A DNA stretch of 64,000 nt from the NCBI GenBank assembly GCA_026724425.1, contig JAIUCV010000401.1, positions 558,001-622,000 of the forward strand. The letters run 5' to 3'. The stretch is from Erythrophleum ivorense. Lineage: Eukaryota > Streptophyta > Magnoliopsida > Fabales > Fabaceae. The translations under genes were made by a program, and so were the position numbers. Position 1 is the first letter of the stretch, and each line of letters starts with the position of its first letter. Shown here one piece after another: positions 37,863 through 49,242 of the stretch. The notes under the pieces are model-generated. The model ran no database searches and had not been told where the DNA came from. It saw nothing but the letters and a program-made list of their open reading frames with translations.

Positions 37863-38630
37863 AAATAAATTTTGTCTTCAAAATTTCAAGATACATACCT
37901 TAGCTGAAGAGCTGGGGATACCACTTCCTCATATCCTCCTCTAATTCCCAGGTGGCTTCCTCAGATGACAAACCCTTCCAGACCACTTTCAGTAGAGAAA
38001 TGTTCTTGTTTCTCAGTTGTTTGAGCTTTTCATCCATAATTCTCTCTGGTGTCACAACAAAGGAAAGATTTTCCTACAATTGAATATGTTCATATTCTAT
38101 CACATGTGAGGGGTCTGGTAAGTAGTTTTTTAACTGGGTGATATGAAAAATATTATGGATTTGGGCTAGGTTAGGAGGTAGGGCTATCCGATAGGCTACA
38201 AGTCTAATTTTCATAAAGATCTCAAATGGACCAATATACCTAGGATTGATCTTTCTTACCTTAATAGAGTAACCTACACCAGTCACTGGAGACATTCGAA
38301 TGAATACATGGCCTTTAATCTCAAACTCTAAAGGCCTCTTTCTCTTATTAGCATAACTTTCCTATCTATTCTAAGCCGTGAGGAATTTCTTCCTAATCAA
38401 TTCTATCTGCTTGGTGGTTTGGTTCACAATCTCAAATCTCATCAAACTCCTTTCACCTAGCTCAACCCAACATAGAGGGGATCTGTACTTTCTCTCATAC
38501 AAAGCCTCATAAAGGACCATCTAAATACTGGAATGGTAAATGTTATTATATGCAAACTTTGTTAATGGAAAATACACATCCCAGTTACCCCTCATCTTTA
38601 ACACATATGCCCTCAACATGTCTTCCAAAG
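37863..38630 (-). pseudogene. E3 pol fragment: integrase C-terminal part and chromodomain
   Basis: On minus from 38630, the fragment begins near the end of the integrase core (a decayed MLRAYVLKMRGNWD stretch). It continues through the SPVTGVGYSIKVRKINPRYIGPFEI block (38074-38295) to HITQLKNYLPDPSHV. The chromodomain end, SSEEATWELEEDMRKWYPQL (about 37900-37960), still has its aromatic Trp, unlike E2. The upstream side is cut at the junction with a B LTR near 38631. The DNA is closely related to E2 but separate. It is not functional because most of pol is missing. Confidence 0.88.
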
Positions 38631-40035
38631 TCTTAGCTTATGGATATTCATCGACTTGCTTCCCTTTATCCTTACTCGAAAGACCGTCACCTGAAATAGT
38701 TAGCCTATGAAATGGGATAAGATGCAAATCTCAATAACCAAAGGCAAATTCTATTCATATATTCTAATTTAATTAACATATAAGAAATTAATCAAATAAG
38801 CATAAGAAATAACAATCATATTAGGAAATGAAACAATTGGGCTATCAATAACTACTATCCTATACTAGCAATCATATTTTACATTTTAAAGGCCATTAAC
38901 ATTGGAATAAGCCCATCCATGGCACCAACTCCCCAATGAGCACAACTTAGGCTTAGTGCATACAAGGGTCTGATCATAACTCGGTGCTCAATCGAAACAC
39001 AATGCACGAGTGGTAGCTACACCACAGCTCTACCATAGACTTACAAGGTCCACCATAATATATCAGATAGTTAACCATGCATTTAGCATTCAAAATCATA
39101 TATGTGCAGCAGTAGATATAAAGTTAAAGTAGATATATGCATGAAATTAATATTAACCTCGGTTACCTCACTTGTAAATTCTTTGAGAGCCAACAAAAAT
39201 GTTACTTCAGCTTATAGACATAAAACTAGACTATTACTATTCCTAACCATCATTTATAGTAGTAAACTCATTACTTAAAGAATTAAACCACAAAGGACTA
39301 TCTAGAGAACACTTACCCAGCCACTACAATAACCAAATTTGGATTTGGTTATGTCTACACCAGTAACCTCAGAATAACACTCCATATTCTAGGCAAATTT
39401 GCACAAAATCACCACTCATATCATAAATTAGCTATAGGGGTCCTAAACCAGTAGAAAATATATCAAAATGAAAAGTATATACTTATCCAGTATCCTTCCT
39501 AGCCTTAACCTCTGAAAATCCTCTAAGAAAATACCAAAATGACCCATATCAAATTTGAGGTATGGGTGACAGTGCTCTAAATGAAAAACCAATCATGTTA
39601 AATTGAAGAAGAAGAGGAGAGGGTCAAGTTATATAATAGTTACCTTAGCTGATTTTGACTTTAGATGGGGGAAGTGGGCTAAAAAGGTGATAGAAAACCT
39701 AACCTCTAAGAGGCCTTAAAAATTTTTCCTATCTTTGAGTTCTACAAAATCAAGAAGGACTACTAAGGGTTTAGGGTTTAAGTTTGGGTCTTTGGCTGAT
39801 TCAGAGGCCCAATTCTAAGTGAGTTCAGATTTTTGGTTAGGTTAGGCCAAGTTTCAAGAGTCCATTTATCTTTGATCTGCACATGTAAATGTTAGGCCTC
39901 TAGTAAATGGAATTGGGTTAATCATATGGCTCAAATTAAATACCAATCTCCTTTTCCACCTAATTAGTTTTACTAATTACCTAGATTAATTCCCTATTCA
40001 TCATAATTAGTCTTAATTAATTTCTAAGTGTTACA
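38631..40035 (-). mobile_element. Truncated family B LTR
   Basis: The plus strand closes CTAAGTGTTACA at 40035, the reverse of the B start. Going left it follows B (TATA-like near 39630, donor-like near 39305 and 39485 read on minus, GC-richer block at about 38870-39060). It stops at about 38631, in the part equivalent to 49480. The last third, including the CpG-type array, is missing. It joins E3 pol at a short shared GTCTTA. Confidence 0.85.
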
Positions 40036-42089
40036 TGGTGAGCCACTCAAGACTCTTTTAGAATCTGTTTAAACCAGAAGTAAGTTAATGGTGAGGGCTA
40101 GAGCAGAAGAGGATGTGTTTTAAGAAGTTAAAAGGTCCACTTTTACAATTTTTTTAATTTGTAATTTAGTCTTTCTTCTTGATTTTGCCCATTTGGGCTT
40201 ATTTCAACTCCTTTTTGAGAATTATTTTTTTCATCATAAAATTTAGATCTTCTAACTTATAAAATGTCTTTGGTTTCACTCAAATTGTAGTTAAAATCAT
40301 TCAGAACTATTCACTCAAAGTTGTAGTCAACCCTTTGCCAAAATTGCTCACTATAGGGGTTTAAACTATTCTAGGGGTTCCTATGGTTTTTAAGGCCTCT
40401 AAAAACCCGAGAAACTCAATTTTTCCATTTAAAGATCAATCCTTTGAGTTTTATAAAAAGTTCTCTAATTTATGAAGGTAACACCATAAATTCTATCTCA
40501 TCTCATGCCTTTCAATAACTTACTATCATGGAGGATGTAGGTTTCTCATAAAAGCACAAGGGGAGACAATGAATATTTTTATGTTGTATCATATCTAGTA
40601 ATTCATTTTAGTGTCACGTGGACCGTGTGAGCTCATACTATGCCTCTTCATATTTAATTGCATTGTTACAACTCATTTGTATCATAAAAACTTGCTTACA
40701 ACTCATGGAAACTGAAAAGAGATATGGGACATGCATATTCATTTTCAGCCAGACTTGGGCCCATTTCTGGGCAAAATTTGGAAAATCATAACTAAATCTA
40801 AAAAAATTGCAAATATGAAATCTTGGACATTATGGAAAGTTTGGGATGTCTACTTCATAGTAAAAATATGTACAAGTGATAACATCCTACAAACAGGACT
40901 TTTGACACGTGAATTGGTCTAAAGGTTGGATTGGGTCTTGATGCTATCACAGTTTACTGATATTAATTTCAAAAATGTCCAACTAATTTCAAAAAAATCC
41001 AATACATGCAAATGATACCAATATGGAAATCTGTGGATGTTAACTAGAGAGAAAAATTATCTCTAGATCAGTTCATCAAGCCCAACTTTCAGAAATTGAT
41101 GGAACAGTACTTTTGGTCAGGCAAGATGACTAATACTGAGCAGAAACTTCAAAAATTCATATCTTCCTCTCTAGACCTTCAAATGTGGTGCTTCCAATCG
41201 CTACAAGTTTATGAATGTCTAGTTTCTTCCTATAAAATTTCATAGCCATTGGACCACGTTTGCCCCTCGGATGACACAATTACACAACTAACCAAATGAA
41301 TAGTACTGGTGTAAATCCGAAATTCTAATACCAAATTTGAAAAATCATAGAAAATTTCACAGACTTCCAAATGACCTGATCTTTGGCTTCCCAAAAGGCT
41401 CTAGGAAAGATCTAATCACATGCCAAATTTCCAGTCAAGAAGAGGTCATTTGGTTAGACTTTGACATAATGGGGTAAAGTGTCAATTTTTTTGTTAAAAG
41501 AGAGCTCCAAGGGTTCACATTTGCTTCTCCTACTCCTAAGGCTCTATGAGCACGTGGGAAAGCATCAACATAGGCTATCAAACATAAATCCAATGTCTAA
41601 CAACCTAGATTTGCAAAGCTCACTCTCCCACACCAAAACATACACCATGTACATAATGCCAAGATCCTGCTATTCATACAAAAAACATGCTACACCATGC
41701 ACTATAGTTCTAATTCTCATACATATACAATAAGTACATCCATTTACAAGTATTCATAAGTGCATACCCCATGTACATCATTAGATTACATCTCTTAATA
41801 ACAAAGTGGTGACAAAATGGCTATTTCACAAATCCTTTGCCAATTTCCCTAGCTTCAAGCTTGGTGGCTCCCATGTCTTTGTTCACTTGGTCCACCTAGC
41901 ATATTAGGATATTAGAGAGGAGGGAATGAGATTCAAAGAATTCCAATAGCTCATCCCCCATTCAATCACACATAATATGTACAAAGTAAGCTCTTCAAAT
42001 GCATGTATGGAAAAATGGAAGTCATGGACATTTTCAAAGCAACCTTGGTATGTGAATCAATCATACAAGACATTCAAGGGTTCACCAAG

Positions 42090-42290
42090 TGTTTGGATTG
42101 GCCTCACACTTCTCCTCATGGATTTTGGACTTGTCTCATCCATTCTTGAGCACTTTGGACTCAACCATACTCTTGGGAGCCCACATTGCTTTTGGGAGAC
42201 CCTTTGCTTTGTTTCAACCAAGCTCAAGGGTTCTTGGCTCATCCTCACCCAAGAAAAGAGTTCTTGGCCTCTCTTCACTCAAGCAAACTC
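42090..42290 (-). repeat. Unit array in A-IV copy 1
   Basis: On minus this has the AAGAACCCTTGAG and CCAAGAACTC variants followed by GGGTGAGACAAGTCC and GTGTGAGGC. The antisense strand is open across the array for 112 codons (41977-42315). Confidence 0.8.
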
Positions 42291-43029
42291 ATACAAATAT
42301 CATAGATTCATTTAAAACATAACATGGCATCAAGGATCATGGAATATAAAGGCATATTAGCATACTTTTTTTAGCTTGAAAATACACATACAAACATTCT
42401 AAAACAAGCTAAACACACATCCATGCATGAGAGAAGGTGGAGCGAGCTACCTTATAGGCTAACACAAGCTTCCCATTTCAATTTGTCTTCTTCCTTCTTG
42501 ATTTCACATTCACAACTAGATGGAAGTGCTTCTCTTGAGCCTAGACACACAAAGAGCATGGAATTACTCTCTTAAAACTCAACACTTATTCACAAAGTTA
42601 GGGGTTTCTTTATAGGAAACTCTACCAAGCATATAAGAAACTAGGGGTTCTTTCTCTTTTTAGAAGTTCACCAACTCTTTCTCTCTCTGATGTTCTCAAG
42701 TTGGTAGAACCAACATACCTAGGGAAAACAAAGAAGTAACCTTCTTCAAGAGTGGTTTTTCACTTTCCCTCTTCTGAACCAAGCCCAAAACATAGCTAAT
42801 TCAACATCCAAAACCATAGCAAGAGAGGGCAAAGAGAGAAGAACAAAACTCTAAGAAGAAAAGCTATGGAGATCTCAAGTTATGCTTACCTTTTTCTTGT
42901 TCTCCTTCCTTCTCTAGGTCTCTCTCTCTCTCCTCAGCCCTTTTCTCTGCCTTGGATGAAGCCTAAATCGGTTAAGAGGAAAAGGAATGAATTGGGATGC
43001 TTTAAGAAGTCAAATTCTCTTTTTTCACA

Positions 43030-43290
43030 CTTTTTCGGACTAACCCTTGCTATAGCGAAGAACAACCCTCACTACAGCAAGCACGTATCAGTCCCAGACC
43101 CTTATTTTTGCTACGGTGCGCTATGGCAAGAAACTCCCTAGTTTTTGTATGGGACGCCTATACTCGCTATAGCTAGAAGCATTCTCATTATAGTTAAAAG
43201 GCACTCTCGCTGTAGTTAAACTATTTCTTGTTATAGTGAACAGGTACATTCGCTATAGTTAGGCCATTTCTCGCTATAACTAATAAACTT
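43030..43290 (-). repeat. CTATAG-type array in A-IV copy 1
   Basis: Seven or more units of the type (C/T)TCGCTATAGCTA, many slightly changed (CACTACAGCAA, TGCTACGGTG, CGCTGTAGTTA), are spaced 20-35 bp. The core CGCTATAGCG is palindromic. The array lies about 80-340 bp from the sense LTR start, in U3. Confidence 0.8.
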
Positions 43291-43712
43291 AGAAAATTTC
43301 AAGACTTCAAAAATTTTTCAGCTTCTTCTTTTCTTCTTCTTTTTCTCTTTTTTTGTTGTTGGTTGTTACAATGAAAATACAGTTATTTCACCCAAATTGG
43401 ATTTAAAACTATTTCGAACCATTCAGTCAATGTTTTGGCTAACCCTTTGTCGAATTTGCTCATCAGAGTGGTTTAAACTATTCTAAGTGTTCCTATGGTT
43501 TTTAGGGCCTTTGAGAACCCTGAGAAACTCAATTTTCCCATTTAAAGATCTATCTTTTGAGTTTTATAAAAAGTGCCCTAATTTATGAAAATGCCACTGC
43601 ATTTTCATCAAATTTTGTTTAACTATTCTGACTTCATTTTTATGGCACATTTGGTTTTGTATTCTCATTCTTTGATGTCTAGGTCATTACTCTAATTTTT
43701 TTTGGCCTTAGT

Positions 43713-43731
43713 TATATATATATATATATAA
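43713..43731. repeat. TA dinucleotide run
   Basis: This (TA)n run, flanked by GT and AC, forms a perfect palindrome. It interrupts an A-LTR segment that otherwise reads 'ccttaactaattcat' in copies near 14950 and 61135. Confidence 0.85.
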
Positions 43732-43770
43732 CTAATAGATTCATGTAATTCAAAAAAATTCCTCTTCTTA

Positions 43771-44632
43771 GAAATTTTTCAATTTCAAGAAGCCATAGAA
43801 GGAATTGAAGTGAAAATAAATTAGAGAATAATGAGAAAAAGCTTAAAGAAGGGACAGATTAATATAATCTTGATTTTCATGAATATTATGGCAAGAAACC
43901 CTTGAATTTCATTTTAGTAGAAGTATAGAAAATACATTGAATTTCTAGAAATTGTTTTAGGGCTTTTGTTCATCATCGTTGATTATGTATGTATGGCTAT
44001 TTGGTGGCATGAAAATGAAGTTAAATCACCTAGGTTTAGCCAAGCCTACAAGAGATACCTAGGGAAGATTTTTCTAAAATCAAACTAAATTAGGTTAATC
44101 TACACTAAAAATAAAGCCTATGGTGAAATTTTGGTGAATTATGGATAACCATATAAAAAGTCAACTTTATGGGAAAAAGTGTTGGCCAAGAACTTCTTGA
44201 ATTTTTAACTATGTTATCTTGTGTATTTTGAATGATTTATGTCATCTAATATGTTCTATATGTTCTCTGGATTATGCTGATATTTATTCGATAAATTTTG
44301 AAGCTCATTTGTGTGAGTTAGAATGATGTGAAGTATTATGTCAAATGTTGCATAATTGGCGAATGATTGTTTTGGTAATATGCTATCTGATTGTATGTTT
44401 GAATGGCTACGAGTTGTTTGGTAAAGGACTGGTTAGAGTAAATCCTAGCAGAATTGCCCTAATTAGGGGATGAGATCTGTATGTGTTAAAGTTGGCATTT
44501 AATAGCTATTGTTATGCTGGATATCCAATTTTAATTAAGAAAGATACTTAAAACATTTTAAAATAATTAATTAAGACCGGTGAAGGCCATTTGGATATTT
44601 TGGACTTATTAGGCTTTATTGAGCCTCCCGTG
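43771..44632. other. Unassigned sequence left of the A-II LTR
   Basis: I see no gene, no LTR end and no match elsewhere in the window except its likely continuation at 61211-61520. It may be part of another retroelement or host intergenic DNA. Its last bases, ccgtg, are the left target duplication of the next LTR. Confidence 0.4.
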
Positions 44633-47264
44633 TGTAACACCATAATACTATGACTCATCGTATACCATTTCTATGTTCCATTCCATGAAGAACATATGTT
44701 TTCAAGGAAAAAGGGCATTAAAATATTCACTTTTCTTGCATTGCGTAAAGCATAAATTTTTCATTCAGTCCCCCGTGAACCATATGAACTCATTCAACTC
44801 ATTCTCATATTTAATTACACTAATACAACTCAAAACCATCTAAGGAAGTGGCCTATAACTCATGCAAGTGGATGGAGTATATGAAATTCAAGAGTGTAGC
44901 CTCAGCCAAGATTTCTAGATTCCTGTCACAAATTTTGAAAAATTATAAATAATTCTAAAAAAATAAAAATCAAGCAAACTATACCATTTTGGAAAGCAAC
45001 AAATGTTTACTTTATGATCAAAATAACTCTATACTACAAAAGAGGTTGCTAGCCACTGGAAATTGATGGAACAGTATCATAGGTCGACTATCATCTGCGG
45101 TATTGACCTCCAACTTCAAAAATTCATATCTCCCTGTTCAAAGGTCCAATTGGGGTGATCTTGGTGGCCATTGGAATTTTGTCATGTCTAGTTTATGACT
45201 GCAAAATTTCATGAGCATTGGACATCATTTGGCTCACAAATGACACAGCCCAAGTTTCTGACCATATGAACAGTGTCTACATCAGTTTAGCAGAAAAATG
45301 CCAATTTTGAAAAATCATAATTAATTCCATAGAGCTCCAAATAATCTGTTCTTTGGCTTCTCAAAAAGCTCTAGATAAGATCTATATATGTGCCAAATTT
45401 CATGGGCAAATTTGTAACGAACGTAATTTTTGTAAACAATGAAATGAGCCATATAAAAGCAAGTCCTCTAAAATGAACTACATAATGTCTCCAAAAATTT
45501 AGGTAGAGTCCTAAGCTCTTAAAAATGATAATTCTAGGCTCTGATGGAAAGAAAAATGGAGCTAGGATGGAGAAACAATTTATGATGGAAACTGACGAAA
45601 CGTAATGATATTTTTGTAAATAAGTAAAATTTTTGGAAAAACATATAGGAGGGCCTTTTAAATTGGAAATTTGAGTTGACCAAGGTTCTCGGAGGCTCCA
45701 AAAACCATGGGAAGCCTCGGCACCCGTAAAGCCCCTCTAGTGTATGTTTTCTAATGTCGGGAAGCCTGAACTTTGACGGAGTCATTTGGTAAGGTTTTAA
45801 CTCTAAATGGAGTGATTCTAAAGGCATTTTATTAAATTGGGAATCTAAATTTTATAATGGAACTGACGGCTCTAAAAAATGAGCTAAAATGAAGCCAAAA
45901 CGAAATTGCCATTATGAAAGGACAAAATTAGAATTTTTAAAAAAATGTGTTTCTAGAAGCTCCCACACACTTCTCCTTTCTTCTCCCACCTTCTTAAGAA
46001 CGAAATTTTCTGCCCAATATGCAGAATATGATCTTCTCTCTTAGGCACACAAGAAGGGGAAGAAAAGGAGGAGAAAAATTAAGGTAGGTAAATCCATGGA
46101 ATTTCATGTTCTTTCTTCCTCCAATCTTGTTCCTCTCTTATCCTTCTCTTTTTCTATGGTTTTATTGAGATGATTAATTCTATTTTTGGTCCAGCACACA
46201 AGGGGAGAGTTCAAATTAATTGAGAGGAGGCCAACTAAGGAGAAAAAGTCTTGAAAACAAGCTTAAACCTAAGGTAAATCCTTGCTTATGTTGCTTTCTC
46301 CTCTTGTTTCTCCTTGTGTATGATTTTGACCTTGTATCAAACCATTAAAGGGGAGGGAGTTCTATCTAAAAGTAAGAGAGAAACAAGGGTTTTAGGCCAT
46401 GGTGAGATGGAATATGGCAAGAAATTCTAAGAAAAACTAATAGAAATCAAGTTAGGAAAGTGTGGAGTTTTCTAGGGTTTTGTAAAATCTGATTTTGTGT
46501 GAATGTTTTCTTAGTTATTTGAATGTTTCCTTGAACTCCTAAGACCTCTAGAAACCCTCCCAAGTTGTTCTCCCATCAATGAAAAATCAAGAAGCTTGTG
46601 AACACCTTCCTTAGTGCATATCTCAGCCTAGGCTAGTTCATAGAGCTAGAGAGTGTTTTAATTTGTTATAGCTTTGGTTTGGGACTTTATATGATGTTAG
46701 AAGATGGGAGAAACCATTGAGAAAATTTTAGGAGCCATAGATTAGAAGATGGAGCAATAGTGTCCATAATGGTGTCTTAAGAAGCAACTTGATTTTCTAA
46801 TTGTGCAAGTGAATGTGTGAAGGCTCCAAGATCCTTAAATGAGTCCAAGAAGTCTAGAAATAACAAGAGAATAGAACTTAGAACTTGAAATATGAGAGTT
46901 GCTTCATTGGGCCAATTATGGAACCATTATGCCACTTATAAGACCAAGTGTGTATTCAAGCTTTAATTTAGTGTCTTGGCTTGCTTCAAGTGTATAATGT
47001 GTGTTGTTTATGGTGGCTAGGCCAAGAGAAGATCCACTCACCTAGGTGCACTTGTGGGACCAAAAAAGGGAAGGAAAAGGATCAAGAAAAGCTTGCATAA
47101 ATCTAAGGTAGCTCTCCACCTTCTCCTTGCATTCTTGTGTGCATATATATGTTATTGTATGCTTGTGTGTGTTCTTGTGACTTGATGATATGCCAGTTGA
47201 TGCCTTGACTTTACATTGGTACCAATGTGTCTTCTTGAATTACTACGGTTGTGGAAATGGCTCA

Positions 47265-47430
47265 TAAAGGTGAGGTGATGCTAAAAGTCCCTTAATGAAG
47301 GTGAGGAGATACCAAAAGTCTCTTGAAAGAGTGAGGCCAAGTCAAAAGTCCCTACGCCAAGAGTGAGGCAAATCCAAAAGTCCTAGAAATAGGGTGAGAC
47401 AAAACTAAAAGTCCCTAGAGCATGGTCTTC
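47265..47430 (+). repeat. Unit array in the LTR at 45413-51917
   Basis: Five units with AAAAGTC(C)CT, in the same order of variants as 7646-7835 (GTGAGGTGATG, GTGAGGAGATA, then GTGAGGC) but one unit shorter. Units have been lost or gained between copies. Confidence 0.88.
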
Positions 47431-47505
47431 ACTTGAATATGAATAAGTGGCATGAGAATCATGACTTTGCATACTTTATGGTTTCTAAACCTTCCATGTG
47501 CTTAG

Positions 47506-47531
47506 ATATATATATATATATATATATATAT
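47506..47531. repeat. AT dinucleotide run
   Basis: An (AT)n run of about 13 units stands 38 bp before the LTR hairpin at 47569-47585. Other A-I copies do not have it. Confidence 0.9.
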
Positions 47532-47568
47532 GCCTTGAATGTGTGTGTGAATGGGTGTGTGAGCTATT

Positions 47569-47585
47569 GAGATTCTTGGAATCTC
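47569..47585 (+). other. LTR hairpin, second well-kept copy
   Basis: The sequence gagattcttggaatctc has a 7-bp stem and 3-base loop. The loop differs from 7963-7979 while the stem is unchanged. Confidence 0.72.
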
Positions 47586-49069
47586 ACTCCCTTTTCCCTT
47601 TCCATCTTGAATTGTCTAGGTGGCTTACAAGAAGCAAAGAAAGCAAGCCAAGAGCCTTGAATAGCTATACTTTAAACCTTTTGTATTTTTTCTTGTGTAT
47701 AAATGTGAAAGTGATATTGTACATGTTATTTTTGTAATGTAAGACCATGAACAAATATAATATTATGTGTGAATGATGTATGAACCTTGTATGGTGCTAA
47801 GACAATGGAAATATAGAAATTGAACACTTGGGTGCACATTTAAATATATATATTTTTAGGTGTGGGATAGTGAAAATGAGATGCATGGTATTTGGGATTG
47901 TAATACCCCAAAAATTAATTAAGGTGTTAATCATAGCTTAGGTTAATTAGGAATAATTAATATGGGATAATTGGGTAAGTTAGGTGAAAGGAGATTTTAG
48001 AAAGATAAAATTTATTAATATGGGTTCGAGATTTAATTGGGATAGAAATTTCATCTAGGCCCATATTAATGTAGGAGATCATGATAAGAGGCTAATGGAG
48101 GCCCAATAAGTAGGTGCAGACCCAATTTGATTTAATGGGTTAGAGACCCAAGGCCAAACTTGCACAAGCTCTTAGGAATGGCCCAATGAACCTTGTGCAG
48201 ACCCAAATAATGGAGTTCTTAAAACTAAGTCTGGCCCAATGGAATTTCAACAGTCCAATGCATAAGAGCTGGCCCAACAAAGCTAAAATCTGAAGCCCAA
48301 ATGGAGTTACACCTTGGAGCAACCCATGACCCATATTTGACCCAACTAAAACCCTAATGCTTCAGCCTCTTCCCCATTTGCTGAAACACAAACACACATC
48401 TCAAAATTCAGAGGTCCAAAGGAATCTCTAGGGTTCTTAGCATACTTCCACATTTTCCTACTTCTAGAGCAAGATTCAACCAAGGTAATAGTTATATAAC
48501 TTAATTCTCTCATCTTTCTCTTCATTTTGGTCCAATTAGTTTTCCATTTAGAGTATTTTCACCATACGCAAAATCTGAAATATGGTTGGTTGGGATTTTC
48601 TTGGTGAAATTCGTAGGTTGAGGCTAGAGCTGACATTAGGTGAGTATAAATCCTTCATTTTGATGCTTTCTTTGCTAGTTTGAGACCCCCATAGCTGATT
48701 TATAATATGGGTATTAATTTTGTACGAATTTGCTTAGGATTTTAGGTAAAATATTGAGGTTTCTGGTAGAGGACACTTCAATCCAAATTTGGGATTTGTG
48801 GTGGCTGGGTAAGTGTTCCCTAGGTAGTCATTAGCATTTTAAATTCTTTGGACACTTGTTGCAACTATTAATGATGAATTAAAGTAGTAATTTTCTGATG
48901 CTATGGTTTTAGGGAGATTTTTGTACCATTGGTGGCTGTTGCAATTGTTTACAAGTGAGGTAACTAGGTTCATATTAATTCCATGCATATATCTATTTTA
49001 ATTTCATATTTACTGTACATAAACGATTTGAAATATTGAATGAATTGATTGGCTATCTATTGTATTGTG

Positions 49070-49242
49070 TTGGACCTTGTGAGTCCATGGTGGAGCTGTG
49101 GTGCGGCTGCCACCCTTGCATGTGCTTTGATTGGGCACCGGGTTATGATCAAACCCCAGATGCACTAAGCCCTGGTTGTGCTCAAAGGGGAGTAGGTGCC
49201 GTGGATGGGCCTCTCTCGGTGTTAATGGCCTTTAACATGTGA
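49070..49242 (+). other. Conserved GC-richer block of family B
   Basis: This block is more GC-rich and better kept than its surroundings. It contains TCCATGGTGGAGCTGTGG, GGCTGCCACCC and GATGCACTAAGCCCTGG. Relatives are at about 15100-15290 (plus), 11570-11770 (minus) and 38870-39060 (minus). One frame is open here (49036-49242) and in the copy at 11564-11767, with similar peptides, but has stops at 15100. I make no gene call. Confidence 0.6.

Larger units (their letters stand above)
40477..43370 (-). mobile_element. A-IV solo LTR, copy 1
   Basis: Length is 2,894 bp with the duplication atgaa at 40472-40476 and 43371-43375. The plus strand opens GGTAACACCATA (first base T changed to G) and closes GGTTGTTACA. 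It is very similar throughout to the copy at 52947-55848 but has different flanks, so the two are separate insertions. It carries a CTATAG-type array (43030-43290) and a variant unit array (42090-42290). Confidence 0.92.
40036..43770 (-). mobile_element. Broken A-family LTR with a nested A-IV LTR
   Basis: The U3-like segments are 40036-40476 and about 43371-43770. The segment from 'ttcac.caaatt' to 'tttatgaa' occurs in both, so the flanks are not simply continuous: after about 17 bp of proper continuation past 43375, the right flank switches back at about 43392. It runs to about 43770 without reaching a clear LTR start. It could be the remains of the E3 5' LTR or of two different LTRs. Confidence 0.6.

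Noticed and set aside
42866..43141. Open frame with a hydrophobic start, like a signal peptide
   Set aside because: It is antisense in an A-IV LTR and its second half is the CTATAG array. The A-IV copy at 55360-55620 does not keep the frame.
47506..47531. AT run as a TATA promoter
   Set aside because: It is a dinucleotide repeat missing from the other A-I copies at this place, so it is more likely a microsatellite expansion.
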